From Rhodospirillaceae bacterium (GTDB lineage: Bacteria; Pseudomonadota; Alphaproteobacteria; Reyranellales; Reyranellaceae), in assembly GCA_009772935.1 (NCBI GenBank), contig WOUR01000040.1:1-48299 (forward strand): a stretch of 48,299 nucleotides of DNA, written 5' to 3'. The position numbers and the translations under genes are program-made. Positions 32,859 through 41,528 of this stretch are shown piece by piece. Position 1 is the stretch's first letter. The number at the start of each line of letters is the position of its first letter. The notes beneath the pieces are model-generated. The model ran no database searches, had not been told where the DNA came from, and saw only the letters and a list, made by a program, of their open reading frames with translations.

Positions 32859-34013
32859 TCAGGGGCGCAAATGACGTCCCCTCTCCGCTGCCACGCCCAC
32901 CGCGACCGTCGCCGCCACCATCACCCCCGTGATCGCCAGCAGCGCGAGCGGCAGCGGCGCCGCCGTCAGCAGAGCGCTGGCGAGGATGACGCCGCAGGCG
33001 TTGGCGGTGCGCATCAGGGCGAAGACCTCGGCGCGGCGGTGCGGCGGGGCCAGCGTGTCGAGGATCAGCGAGTAGTGGGTCGCCAGCGGCGCCAATACGA
33101 GGCCGATCAGCACCGCGCCCGCGAGCGTCGCGACCACCGAGAGGCCGGCCGCCGCCAGCGCCGAGCCGGCGCACATGACGATCAGCTGCGCCATCACGGT
33201 CCGGCGTGACGCCCGCCGGTTGCGCACGCTGACCCAGATCCCGCCCGCCACCGAGGCGAGGCACAGCGGCACCGTGAACAGGATCGCCAGCGCCGGCTCG
33301 TAGCCGAAGGCCAGCGCCAGCGCGACGGCGCCGATCTCGATCGCGGCCACGGTCGCGCCGCCCGCCATCGTGCAGGCGAGCCACAGCAGGATCGGCGGGC
33401 TCAGGATCGCGGTTCGGTCGCGTGGGCTTTCGTCCGGACGCGCGGCCGGTCCGAGGTTCGGGATCAGCAGCGCCGGCAGCGCGCCCACGGCCGCCATCGC
33501 CACAATGCCGAACACCGGCGAGATCGAGCCGAGGCCCGAGGCCACCACGGGCGCGGCGACGAAGGTCAGTTCGTTGAGCGTGGCCGCGATCCCCAGCGCG
33601 CGCGACATCCCCGATACCGGCGCGACCTGGTTGAGGACGGCGCGCAGGGTACCGGCGGCCGCGCCGTTCACCAGCCCGGCGGCGGCGGCCAGCGAGATCA
33701 GCCATGGCAGCGACACCCCGACGGCCGCGCCCAGCGCGATCGCCACCAGGGCGGCGGTGCGGGCGGCCAGCAGCAGCTTCAGGAAGGTGGCCATCGGCAG
33801 GCCGCGGCCGAGCCGCGTCAGCGGCAGCGCGCCCGCCACCTGCGCCAAGGTCATGGCCAGGATCATGGCGGCGCCGCCGCTCGCCGCGCCGCCCAGGCTG
33901 ACGGCCAGCAGCGCGAAGGCGACCGGGGCTGCGGCCTGCGGGAAGCCGAGCGTCGCCGACGAGGCCGCCCAGCGCACGAGCCTCCACCGGCCGGAGGCGG
34001 ATTCGCGGCTCAT
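32859..34013 (-). CDS. MFS transporter, 12-helix
   Basis: A 384-residue very hydrophobic protein, Ala/Gly/Leu rich, with about 12 predicted membrane helices in two halves joined by a loop near residues 190-205 (GPAARPDESPRDRTAI). Basic loop motifs such as RNRRASRRT between helices 8 and 9 and SGMSRALGIAATLNE fit the major facilitator fold. The carried substrate cannot be predicted. It is separated from the SRAP gene by 58 bases on the same strand and has no operon partner that hints at function. Confidence 0.85.
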   Translation of the reverse strand: MSRESASGRWRLVRWAASSATLGFPQAAAPVAFALLAVSLGGAASGGAAMILAMTLAQVAGALPLTRLGRGLPMATFLKLLLAARTAALVAIALGAAVGVSLPWLISLAAAAGLVNGAAAGTLRAVLNQVAPVSGMSRALGIAATLNELTFVAAPVVASGLGSISPVFGIVAMAAVGALPALLIPNLGPAARPDESPRDRTAILSPPILLWLACTMAGGATVAAIEIGAVALALAFGYEPALAILFTVPLCLASVAGGIWVSVRNRRASRRTVMAQLIVMCAGSALAAAGLSVVATLAGAVLIGLVLAPLATHYSLILDTLAPPHRRAEVFALMRTANACGVILASALLTAAPLPLALLAITGVMVAATVAVGVAAERGRHLRP

Positions 34014-34187
34014 CGGCCCGACCGTCTCGCGAGGGGGGCGACAAAAAGAGTACGCCTCGGGACTTCCGCCAAGCGAAGCAGAGTCCGTACGGGAACAAAC
34101 ATCGTGCTTCCCCCGTTGCCTTGCCCGGTGTGTCGAGCCGCAGGGGGTGTCCGGTATCTCCCGGACTGTCGGCTCGTGGAGTGCGCA

Positions 34188-34580
34188 ATGGAAAAGACCT
34201 CGATCCTCGTCCTCATCGCCGAGGACGAAGCGGAAATTCGCAGCATCCTGCAGATCGCCTTCGAAGAGGGCGGCTTCGATGTCGTCCTGGTGGCGACCGG
34301 CGAGGAGGCCGTCGAAGCGCTCGACGCGCAGGGTGACGAGTTACGCGCCGTGGTGACGGACATAAAGCTCGGCGGCGATACCTCGGGTTGGGACGTGGCC
34401 AGGCACGCGCGGGAACTCAAGGCGGACATGCCTGTCGTCTACATGACCGGAAGCGAGGGCAGGGACTGGGCTTCGCTGGGCGTGCCGAACAGCATCCTGA
34501 TCTCCAAGCCGTTCGCGCCCTCACAGGTTCTGACGGCCGTTTCCCAGCTCCTGAATGCCGGCTCGACGCCTGCCGATTGA
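34188..34580 (+). CDS. Single-domain response regulator
   Basis: A 130-residue receiver. ILVLIAEDEAEIR gives the acidic pair, D58 in VVTDIKL is the phosphoacceptor, T87 in YMTGSE and K107 in ISKPF complete the site. No output domain. The ATG at 34188 follows GTGGAG; the frame is open further upstream but without domain content. No histidine kinase is beside it, and the divergent gene is the MFS transporter. Confidence 0.85.
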   Translation: MEKTSILVLIAEDEAEIRSILQIAFEEGGFDVVLVATGEEAVEALDAQGDELRAVVTDIKLGGDTSGWDVARHARELKADMPVVYMTGSEGRDWASLGVPNSILISKPFAPSQVLTAVSQLLNAGSTPAD

Positions 34581-34742
34581 GGGTCGGCCCGGCCTGGATC
34601 GTTCTTCCTCATGACGCGAGTTGTCTATACGGGCGGCGACGCTGCGCCAACGGCCCTTGCCAACGCGCCCTTCGACGGAAAGCATGCAACGCCGCCTACG
34701 GTCGTCTGTTGGCGGGTGCATACTGGCTCCAGCGGAGGTCCC

Positions 34743-34991
34743 ATGTCGACGAAAGTGCCGCTCGCGGCGATGTTCCTGATCCTGGCCGGCTGCAGCGGCG
34801 GCGCCGACACCGGCACCACCGGCGGCAATCCCGGCGCCACCGGCGCGGCGTCGGAGCGCTACATGGGCACACGCTCCAACGTCAACGCGACCTGGAACGG
34901 CACCACCAGCTCCTCGACCATGCTCATGCAGCGCATCAAGGAAGACTCGGCGCGCGGCGCCCCGAGCGGCGGCGGCGACACGAAATACTGA
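34743..34991 (+). CDS. Small lipoprotein
   Basis: An 82-residue protein with a short signal and lipobox LAGC (Cys at residue 17), followed by a Gly/Thr/Ala-rich linker (SGGADTGTTGGNPGATGAAS) and a polar tail with NATWNGTTSSSTMLMQRIKED. A good GGAGG precedes the ATG. No known domain. It should be anchored in the inner or outer membrane; role unknown. Upstream bases 34581-34742 show no gene. Confidence 0.7.
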   Translation: MSTKVPLAAMFLILAGCSGGADTGTTGGNPGATGAASERYMGTRSNVNATWNGTTSSSTMLMQRIKEDSARGAPSGGGDTKY

Positions 34992-35068
34992 GGTCGCACC
35001 GCGCGCCCCCCGGCGCGGGGAGATGGCCGTTGCAAACCACGCACCGCCTTCGCAAGATCGCGGGACGG

Positions 35069-35614
35069 ATGACACGGCATGCCAGACTGCGGACGAAGGA
35101 AGAGCTCGGACTTCCCAGATGGATGCCGGCGGTCGAAGGCTCGCTCGACGATCCGCCGATCGTGCTGCGGCAGGACCGTCTGAAACTGTCGTTGATGTGT
35201 CTGAGTTTAACGGTCGTGGGCGGTCTCATCCTGCTGATCCCCGTGACTGTTTACACGCCCTGGCATCTGATCTTCCTGGGCATTCTGGGGCTTTGCATCG
35301 TGACGTTCGGTGCGGTGGCGGTTCGCCCCGCGACGCTCATCCTGGATCCGCACGGACTGATCTGGCGCCAGACGTTCCGCACCTTCGAATATCCCTGGAG
35401 CGCCTTCACCCGCTTCTACGTGTTGTCCAGACGGCGGCAGTTCACCGTCGTCGTCGGAGAGTTAACGCACGAGGGCCCGCCGAAGCCGGCCTGGCGACGC
35501 TTCCTCACCGGGAGTCTCGAACTCGGCAGTCTCTGGGAACTCCCGCCGCAGCGCGTCGCCGACGTGCTGAACGAGGCGCGCGCGCGATGGGCGGTACCGG
35601 CGCGGGAGGCCTAA
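35069..35614 (+). CDS. Two-helix membrane protein with a PH-like domain
   Basis: A 181-residue protein: about 40 cytoplasmic residues with a leading LPRWMPAVEGSLDDPPIVL, two membrane helices (about 40-62 and 67-86), then a soluble domain in which LDPHGLIWRQTFRTFEYPWSAFTRFYVLSRR resembles bacterial PH-type (YdbT-like) domains. Function unknown. The ATG at 35069 has a poor ribosome site; a TTG at 35030 in the same frame is preceded by GGGGAGATGG and may be the true start, adding 13 residues. Confidence 0.65.
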   Translation: MTRHARLRTKEELGLPRWMPAVEGSLDDPPIVLRQDRLKLSLMCLSLTVVGGLILLIPVTVYTPWHLIFLGILGLCIVTFGAVAVRPATLILDPHGLIWRQTFRTFEYPWSAFTRFYVLSRRRQFTVVVGELTHEGPPKPAWRRFLTGSLELGSLWELPPQRVADVLNEARARWAVPAREA

Positions 35615-35818
35615 GGGATCTCGAGACGGTGAAAGGCCTGTCCTGCGTCGCCTGTGGACTGGCTCGCCTCTCTTCCCGACCGCCTACACCGAGGCGCGTC
35701 GGGCGACCCTTGGTTGCACAAGCATTTCTCGCCAGTGGCGAATTTCCATTCGGCCTGTTCTTTTTGGGTTGTAGGTCCCCGCGATTTCCCCGTACATGAA
35801 TGCCGGGGAGAGAAACCA

Positions 35819-36376
35819 ATGAAAATTCAGCTACTGGGTGTCCTTGGGGCAGCCTTTGTCATGTCCGCATGTGCCGGACGTGCGCCGGCGCCCGTTGCGG
35901 TCGTTCAGGCGCAGGACCGTTACATGGATTGCGCGGCGATCAACGCCGAGGTTCAGGCCAACAACAAGAAGGTGATCGAACTCGGCGGCGAGGAAGGCGC
36001 CAAGGTGGCGCAGAACGTGGCCGCCGGCGTAGCCGGTCTCATCATCTGGCCGCTCTGGTTCGCCATGGATTTCCAGGGTGCCGCACCCAAGGAGATCGCC
36101 GCGCTGCAGGCCCGTCAGCAGTATCTGGCAACGCTTGCCGAGCAGAGGTGCGGCGCCGTCATGCCGCTGCCCATTCAGAACGTTCCGCCACCGGCCACAA
36201 CCACGGTGGCTCCCTCGGCTGCGCCCGCCCCCGTCGTACCCGCTTCGTCGACCCCGCCAGGCACCGAGCCCGTGGCGCCGCCGCTTCGAGAGTTGAGCTG
36301 CATCCATCCGGATGGCTCCTTCCTGCGGACGACAGCCGAGAGCTGCCCTCCTCCGTCGCAGCCTCTTCAACTGTAG
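35819..36376 (+). CDS. Lipoprotein with hydrophobic central helix
   Basis: A 185-residue protein with signal and lipobox (MSAC, Cys at 18). A segment YMDCAAINAEVQANNKKVIELGGEEG is followed by a hydrophobic stretch NVAAGVAGLIIWPLWFAMDFQG (about 67-88), then a helix and a long Pro/Ala/Thr-rich tail (PPPATTTVAPSAAPAPVVP). Such small lipoproteins of unknown role occur in many proteobacteria. GGGGAGAG ahead of the ATG supports the start. The preceding 204 bases (35615-35818) hold no gene I can support. Confidence 0.75.
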   Translation: MKIQLLGVLGAAFVMSACAGRAPAPVAVVQAQDRYMDCAAINAEVQANNKKVIELGGEEGAKVAQNVAAGVAGLIIWPLWFAMDFQGAAPKEIAALQARQQYLATLAEQRCGAVMPLPIQNVPPPATTTVAPSAAPAPVVPASSTPPGTEPVAPPLRELSCIHPDGSFLRTTAESCPPPSQPLQL

Positions 36377-36440
36377 GCCTCTGCGAGCCCGGCGGCGGGG
36401 TTCGCTCTCGACCGATCGTCGATCGGCCGGGCCTCATGCC

Positions 36441-36860
36441 CTACCCCACCGCCAACAACCGCAACAGTTTCGTCTGCCGCTTCAGCAGGTCCGCCAGCGT
36501 GTAACGGTCGAGCACGGCCATGAAGGCTGCCAACGCCTCGTCGAGGACGCGGGTCAGGTCGCAGGCGGGGGCGATGGCGCAGGTGTCGCAGTCGACCAGG
36601 TCGAAACCGTCCTCCATCTGCCGCACCACGGCGCCGACGTTGATCTTGTCGGCGGGCCGGGCGAGGCGGATGCCGCCGGCGCGGCCGCGCACGCCCTCGA
36701 CGTAGCCCGCCTTGCCCAAGTCGTGCGCCACCTTCATCAGGTGGTTCTGCGAAATGCCGTAGCCGCGGGCGATCTCGGCGATCGAGCAGACGCGGCCGGG
36801 CTGGGCGCCGAGATAGGTGAGCACGCGCAGCGCGTAGTCGGTGTAACGGGTCAGGCGCAT
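36441..36860 (-). CDS. nsrR: Rrf2-family Fe-S regulator, NsrR-like
   Basis: A 139-residue winged-helix protein starting MRLTRYTDYALRVLTYLG, the NsrR/Rrf2 opening. Three cysteines C91, C94 and C100 (DCDTCAIAPAC) fit the cluster-binding set of NsrR, which senses nitric oxide through its Fe-S cluster. The divergent gene is a group III truncated haemoglobin, a typical NO-detoxification target, and a palindrome lies next to its start. Family and context agree, so NsrR is more likely than IscR or RirA. Its own gene is followed by the convergent lipoprotein gene 64 bases away. Confidence 0.88.
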   Translation of the reverse strand: MRLTRYTDYALRVLTYLGAQPGRVCSIAEIARGYGISQNHLMKVAHDLGKAGYVEGVRGRAGGIRLARPADKINVGAVVRQMEDGFDLVDCDTCAIAPACDLTRVLDEALAAFMAVLDRYTLADLLKRQTKLLRLLAVG

Positions 36861-36944
36861 CTGGTCGTTGGTCCCTGCGACACGGTGGCGAACGGACGTT
36901 CACGATACATGTGCTTGCTTTACATGCTTATCCTCGCGCCATAG

Positions 36945-36961
36945 ATGTATCCCAGATACAT
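36945..36961 (+). promoter_or_regulatory. NsrR-type operator before the truncated haemoglobin gene
   Basis: ATGTAT-CCCAG-ATACAT is a perfect inverted repeat of 6-base arms, 15 bases ahead of the ATG at 36977. NsrR sites in other bacteria have similar GATGTAT/ATACATC-like halves. TTTACA at 36919-36924 and TAGATG at 36942-36947, 17 bases apart, may be the promoter, which the operator would cover. A weaker CATGT-N9-ACATG lies at 36908-36926. Confidence 0.55.
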
Positions 36962-36976
36962 GATTGGAGCGAGGCG

Positions 36977-37378
36977 ATGAACGGCCTGGCATTTGGCGAG
37001 ATCGAGGGTGTCGACGAAGAGGGCCTGGCCCGCTTGGTGAACCGCTTCTACGCCGACGTCCGCGCCGACGCGCTGATCGGCCCGGTCTTCAACGACGCGA
37101 TCGACGACTGGCCCCACCACCTCGAGAAGCTCACCGCCTTCTGGTCGTCCCTGATGCTGACCAGCGGCCGCTACAAAGGCATGCCGATGGCGGCCCACCT
37201 CAAGCACCGCGCGCGGATCACGCCGGCGATGTTCGACCGCTGGCTCGTCCTTTGGCGCGAGGCGACCGAGGCCGAGATGCCGCCCGCCGCCGCCCGCTCG
37301 ATGCAGGCCAAGGCCGCCCGCATCGCGGAGAGTTTCAAGCTGGCGCTCGGGAGCCGGGCGCTCCAGGGCATAGGTTGA
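36977..37378 (+). CDS. Group III truncated haemoglobin
   Basis: A 133-residue globin. VDEEGLARLVNRFYADVRADALIGPVFNDAI is the typical opening; WPHHLEKLTAFWSSLMLTSGRYKGMPMAAHLKH holds the haem-pocket segment with the proximal His in the AAHLKH region, and FDRWLVLWREAT is the conserved helix near the end. Group III globins of alphaproteobacteria are linked to NO or microaerobic stress. The ATG at 36977 is supported by GGAGCGAGG. It is first in a run of three genes (37378 to 37393 is 14 bases). Confidence 0.9.
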   Translation: MNGLAFGEIEGVDEEGLARLVNRFYADVRADALIGPVFNDAIDDWPHHLEKLTAFWSSLMLTSGRYKGMPMAAHLKHRARITPAMFDRWLVLWREATEAEMPPAAARSMQAKAARIAESFKLALGSRALQGIG

Positions 37379-37392
37379 GAAGAAGCCGTGTC

Positions 37393-37707
37393 ATGACTGC
37401 GTCCGCCCCCACCCCCTACGCATCGAGCCCGGTCTTCGACGAGACGACGCTGCCCGAGGCGCTGCGGCGGGAGCACCGGACGAAAGCAGGGGCGTGGGGC
37501 GTGATCCGCGTGCTCGAGGGCGAGCTGCGGCTTGTCCTCGACGATGGCCCGGGTGCCGACGGCGACGGGACGATCCTGACGCCCGACCGTCCCGGCCTCA
37601 TCCGGCCGCAGCAGACGCACCATGTCGAGCCGCTCGGCCGGATGCGGATGCAGGTCGACTTCTACCACGAGGCGCCGGAAGGTGCGGCCGGCGGGGAGAT
37701 CGCGTAA
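37393..37707 (+). CDS. DUF1971 cupin-like protein (YeaR/TehB-like)
   Basis: A 104-residue protein of the DUF1971 family: a small cupin-like barrel with LPEALRREHRTKAGAWGVIRVLEGELRLV and PGLIRPQQTHHVEPLG, in which the HH pair may bind metal. YeaR in enterobacteria, a relative, is controlled by NsrR and nitrate regulators; the location downstream of an NsrR-type operator fits. Likely in one transcript with the haemoglobin and methyltransferase. Function is not established. Confidence 0.85.
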   Translation: MTASAPTPYASSPVFDETTLPEALRREHRTKAGAWGVIRVLEGELRLVLDDGPGADGDGTILTPDRPGLIRPQQTHHVEPLGRMRMQVDFYHEAPEGAAGGEIA

Positions 37708-37753
37708 GCAGGGGGTGCTTCCGGCGCGTGTCGCTGGATGGAGGGAGGCACCC

Positions 37754-38371
37754 ATGAGCGGCACGCGCAGCCATTGGGAAAAGGTCTACACGACGAAGGC
37801 CGAGACGGAAGTGAGCTGGTACCAGCCGCATTCGCAGCGGTCGCTCGAGCTGATCTCGGCCGCGGCGCCCGATCCCGTGGCGGAGATCGTCGACATCGGC
37901 GGCGGTGCGTCGAGGCTGGTCGACGACCTGCTCGCGCGAGGCTACACGGACCTCACGGTTCTCGACCTGTCCGAAGCCGCGCTGGCGAAGTCGCGGCTTC
38001 GGCTCGGCAGCGACGCCGGCAAGGTCGCCTGGGTCGCTGCCGACATCACCGAATGGCATCCGCCGCGCGCCTATGACGTCTGGCACGACCGGGCGGTCTT
38101 CCATTTCCTGACCGGGCCGGAGGAGCAAGCCGCCTATCTCGCCGCGTTGCGCGCCGGCACCGCCGCCGGCTCGACGGTTATCATCGCCACCTTCGCCCTC
38201 GACGGTCCCCAATCGTGCAGCGGCCTTCCCGTGCAGCGCTACAGTCCGGAGACGCTGTCGGTGCGGCTGGGCCCGGCGTTCGGGCTGACCCGGCAGGCCG
38301 AAGAAATGCACGAGACTCCGTGGGGGACGCAGCAGGAGTTCAGCTACGCCGTCTTCCGCCGCGAGGCCTGA
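37754..38371 (+). CDS. Class I SAM-dependent methyltransferase
   Basis: A 205-residue Rossmann-fold methyltransferase: SHWEKVYTTKAETEVSWYQPHS opening, motif I EIVDIGGGASRLVDDLL (about 44-60), acidic end of strand 2 in LTVLDLSEAAL, and DVWHDRAVFHFLTGP as motif IV/post. This set resembles the family that includes thiopurine/tellurite-type methyltransferases and TehB. The acceptor is unknown. A strong GGAGGGAGG precedes the ATG. It ends the putative NsrR-controlled run. Confidence 0.88.
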   Translation: MSGTRSHWEKVYTTKAETEVSWYQPHSQRSLELISAAAPDPVAEIVDIGGGASRLVDDLLARGYTDLTVLDLSEAALAKSRLRLGSDAGKVAWVAADITEWHPPRAYDVWHDRAVFHFLTGPEEQAAYLAALRAGTAAGSTVIIATFALDGPQSCSGLPVQRYSPETLSVRLGPAFGLTRQAEEMHETPWGTQQEFSYAVFRREA

Positions 38372-38389
38372 CCGTCGCGCGGGAGCGCT

Positions 38390-38785
38390 TCAGTCCGGCA
38401 CGCTGGCCATGACGACGGGCGAGTCGAGCCAGGTGCGGGCCTTTTCCACCTGCTTGAACACGCGCATCGGGCGTTTGGGGACCGCGAGGATCCCCAGCAC
38501 CCGGGCCACCTGCCAGTAATTCTCGTCACGCACGACGAGGGCGAGCGGACCGAGCCCGGCACCCGCGGTGGCGTGCAGCGAGCGAAGGCGAACGCCCACC
38601 GTGAGCAGGCCGGCAGGTTCCATCTGCGTCACGGCCAGGCGGCCGTCGAACAGCTTGCGATAGCCCAGGGCGTTCGACCCGACGATCACGTCCAGCAGTC
38701 GATCGAGGTCACCGAGATCGATGGGACCGACGCCAGTCGCCACCAGAAGCCGTGCCCGCGAGTCGATCGTCCAGTGGAGCGGCAT
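38390..38785 (-). CDS. Hypothetical protein with STAS/SpoIIAA-like fold
   Basis: A 131-residue cytoplasmic protein. The pattern MPLHWTIDSRARLLVATGVGPIDLGDLDRLLDVIVG followed by GYRKLFDGRLAV and RVFKQVEKARTWLDSP matches small alphaproteobacterial proteins with a STAS-like (SpoIIAA-like) layout, in which the last helix carries an EKARxWL-type motif. No enzyme motif. Convergent with the methyltransferase gene, 18 bases away. Confidence 0.7.
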   Translation of the reverse strand: MPLHWTIDSRARLLVATGVGPIDLGDLDRLLDVIVGSNALGYRKLFDGRLAVTQMEPAGLLTVGVRLRSLHATAGAGLGPLALVVRDENYWQVARVLGILAVPKRPMRVFKQVEKARTWLDSPVVMASVPD

Positions 38786-38852
38786 GCCTGCGGCGATCCC
38801 TGTAGAGAGGCGCAGCCATTTAGAGGCTACGATACAGACGACGCAACGGTCT

Positions 38853-40052
38853 TCAGAAGGCCCTCGCCTCGGCGCCGCCCGGCTTCGGGCTCAACAGGAG
38901 AACGATGGCCCCCAGCGCCGCCGAGACGAGCGAGCCGAGCAGGATGCCGATCTTGACGCCGTCCTGCAGGGCCGCATTGTCGGGAAAGGCCAGCAGCCCG
39001 ATGAACAGGCTCATCGTGAAGCCGATGCCACAGAGCAGCGCCACGCCCAGCACATGCAGCGGCGCCGCGCCGACCGGTGCGGCGGCCCAGCCGAGCTTCA
39101 CGGTCGCAAGCGCGGTGCCGTAGACGCCGATCACCTTGCCCAGCACGAGCCCGCCCGCCACGCCGAGCGTCAGCGGATCGATCAAGGCACCGGCGTCGAA
39201 GCCGGCCAGCGAGACGCCGGCATTGGCGAAGCCGAAGATCGGGATGATGACGAACGGCACGACCTTGGCCAGCGCGTGCTCCAGCCGGTGCAGGGGCGAA
39301 TCGACCCCGCGTTCGTGACCGCCGCCCACCGCGCGGGTGATCGGAATGGTGAGCGCGAGGGCCACGCCCGCGACCGTCGCATGGACGCCCGACAACAGCA
39401 CCAGCAGCCACAGACCGGCCCCCAGCAGCAGGTAGGGCCACAGCGCGCGCACCCCCAGCCGGTTGAGCGTCATCAGCACCACCAGCACCGCGGCCGCGCC
39501 GCCCAGTGCCGCGAGGTCGAGATTGCCGGTGTAGAAGACGGCGATGATCAGCACCGCGCCGAGATCGTCGATGATCGCCAGAGCGGTCAGGAACACCTTC
39601 ATCGAGGCCGGCACCCGGTTGCCGAACAGCGACAGCACGCCCAGCGCGAAGGCGATGTCGGTCGCGGTGGGAATCGCCCAGCCGCGGATCACCTCGCCAT
39701 TGTTCCAGTTGAGCGAGGCGAAGATCAGCGCCGGCACGGCCATGCCGCCGGCGGCGCAGAGGCCGGGCAGGATGCGCCGCGACCAGGTCGAGAGCTGGCC
39801 GTCGACGATCTCGCGCTTGATCTCCAGCCCGACCAGCAGGAAGAACACCGCCATCAGCGCATCGTTGATCCAGTGCGACACGCTGAGCGGGCCGGCATAA
39901 GTCTTGAGTGCCGCGAAATAGGCGGGGGCGAGTGCCGAGTTGGCGACGATCAGCGCCAGCGCCGCGGCCCCCATGAGAACGATGCCGCCCGACGCCTCGT
40001 TGTCGATGAAGCGGCGCAGCAGGGTGGGACGCACGTTGGGATTGCGGGTCAT
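38853..40052 (-). CDS. nhaA: Na+/H+ antiporter NhaA
   Basis: A 399-residue inner-membrane antiporter with about 12 helices. The ion-binding Asp pair is in LTALAIIDDLGAVLIIA (about residue 160), PTATDIAFALGVL near 132 is the crossing-helix motif, and HWINDALMAVFFLLVGLEIKREI near 60-80 is a family signature. It exchanges Na+ or Li+ out for H+ in and supports salt and alkaline tolerance. ATG at 40052 (MTRNPNVRP) was chosen to match family length; the frame is open to 40127. Confidence 0.95.
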   Translation of the reverse strand: MTRNPNVRPTLLRRFIDNEASGGIVLMGAAALALIVANSALAPAYFAALKTYAGPLSVSHWINDALMAVFFLLVGLEIKREIVDGQLSTWSRRILPGLCAAGGMAVPALIFASLNWNNGEVIRGWAIPTATDIAFALGVLSLFGNRVPASMKVFLTALAIIDDLGAVLIIAVFYTGNLDLAALGGAAAVLVVLMTLNRLGVRALWPYLLLGAGLWLLVLLSGVHATVAGVALALTIPITRAVGGGHERGVDSPLHRLEHALAKVVPFVIIPIFGFANAGVSLAGFDAGALIDPLTLGVAGGLVLGKVIGVYGTALATVKLGWAAAPVGAAPLHVLGVALLCGIGFTMSLFIGLLAFPDNAALQDGVKIGILLGSLVSAALGAIVLLLSPKPGGAEARAF

Positions 40053-40225
40053 GGGTTCCAGCAATGGAAAGAGGTTCGCTGGCGGCCCGACCAGCGCTAG
40101 TCCCTGCCCGCACCGACGGGCGGACACCCGCGTTTGTTCTGGCCGATGTGGCGCGGGAGGGCAACAGAATCCCGCTGCACCGGCGTGCGGGTTCGGGCAA
40201 AAGGCGTCCAGCTAGGGAGTTCGCG

Positions 40226-40720
40226 ATGGTTGGGCGTTTGTGGGGCTTGCTGGTCCTGGGATCGATGGTGGCGGCGTTCGGGCTGGCGACGCCCGCAGGG
40301 GCGCAGACGAAGAAGCTCGGCGTTTTCGGCGGCTGGGAAATCAGCATGGTGTACGAGAAGGGGAAGTTCGTGCGCTGCGTCGCCGACACGACGGGACCGG
40401 GCAACGAAGGGCTGCGCATGAGCTTCGGCGACGACGGGCAGCGCCAGTTCATCCTGCCGGGTCCCGGCACGGCCGGCGCCAGGGACGAGGCCGCGATCGT
40501 GTTCCGGCCCAGCGGCAAGCGATTCACCTTCCCGATGGCCCAGCGCTCGCCCGACCGGCTGTGGAGCCCGGCGCTGGAGAACAGCTTCACCGACGTGTTC
40601 TTCGAATCGAAGCGCATGGAGGTGCAGCTTCCCGCGCGCAACGTGTCGCGCAGCTTCGATCTCGGCGATCCCGACACGATGAGCGCGCGGATCGACGGCT
40701 GCATGATCTCCCACCAGTAG
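40226..40720 (+). CDS. Exported hypothetical protein
   Basis: A 164-residue protein with a signal peptide (cleavage at AGAQ, about residue 27). The mature part has GGWEISMVYEKGKFVRCVADTTGPG and FILPGPGTAGARDEAAIVF. This layout (GxW, then CVAD, then a beta-rich stretch) recurs in the next gene from about residue 120. GGGAG precedes the ATG. It lies 20 bases before that gene, so the two are probably co-transcribed. No family or function known. Confidence 0.75.
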   Translation: MVGRLWGLLVLGSMVAAFGLATPAGAQTKKLGVFGGWEISMVYEKGKFVRCVADTTGPGNEGLRMSFGDDGQRQFILPGPGTAGARDEAAIVFRPSGKRFTFPMAQRSPDRLWSPALENSFTDVFFESKRMEVQLPARNVSRSFDLGDPDTMSARIDGCMISHQ

Positions 40721-40740
40721 AGTTGACCGGAGTTCCAACG

Positions 40741-41517
40741 ATGATGCGCAGAGACCTGCTTTCCGCGGCGACGATGCTCGCCCTCCTCGCCGCCCCCGCG
40801 GTGGCCCTCGCCGAGCCGGGCGATGCCGCCTTCTGCCAGCAGTATGCGGCGGCGGCGGCGACCGCGGCGAAGGACGCCATCGCGATCAACCCGGCCTGCC
40901 AGGATTTCAGCAAGGGTGTGCATGCGGTCACCAAGGCACACGTCGACTGGTGCCTGAAGACCGACCGCACCGAGGTCGAGGGCGCCTCGACCCACATCCG
41001 CCGGCTCGCCAGCCGCTGCACCAACGGCCAGCTGGCCGCGCCGAACGAGTATGGCGGCTACGACGTCGTCGCCAACGACCGGTTCGAGAAGCCCTGGGGA
41101 GAGGCCGGCCCGTGGAAGATCCGCGCCGCGCGCAGCGGCCAGACCTTCATGTACTGCGTGGCCGATTCGAATGCCGGCGGCCGCCGGGTCCGCATCGGCG
41201 TCGACCTCGTGCAGCCGGGCGATTCGCGGCAGTGGCAGGTCGCGGTGCCGATGAAGGGTCCGAAGGACTGGCAGGGCTCCTTCCAGGTCGACGGCAAGGG
41301 CTTCGGCAATGGCGGCGGCAACCAGATGAGCGGCGTCGGCGTCGGCAGCTGGAGCATCGCCTGGCTGGGCGAGTCAGAGCTTTCGGGCCTGCGCAAGGGC
41401 GGGCGCGAGGGTCTGGTGGGCGTCGAGACGCAGGATTACGAGTTTCCGCTGACCGACGTCGGCGCCGCGATCCGCCAGCTCGAGGACTGCCGCCGGAAAC
41501 GCGGCCTGGGCGGCTGA
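40741..41517 (+). CDS. Exported hypothetical protein related to its upstream neighbour
   Basis: A 258-residue protein with a signal peptide (to about residue 24, ALAE). The first mature half has Cys pairs (FCQQYAAAA, NPACQDF, VDWCLKTD, SRCTNG) in a helical arrangement. The second half (about 115-245) repeats the plan of the upstream protein: GPWKIRAARSGQTFMYCVADSNAGGRRVRIGVDL and QWQVAVPMKG. So it looks like an N-terminal helical domain joined to the same beta domain. Role unknown; periplasmic. Confidence 0.75.
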   Translation: MMRRDLLSAATMLALLAAPAVALAEPGDAAFCQQYAAAAATAAKDAIAINPACQDFSKGVHAVTKAHVDWCLKTDRTEVEGASTHIRRLASRCTNGQLAAPNEYGGYDVVANDRFEKPWGEAGPWKIRAARSGQTFMYCVADSNAGGRRVRIGVDLVQPGDSRQWQVAVPMKGPKDWQGSFQVDGKGFGNGGGNQMSGVGVGSWSIAWLGESELSGLRKGGREGLVGVETQDYEFPLTDVGAAIRQLEDCRRKRGLGG

Positions 41518-41528
41518 TCCGCCTCGCC

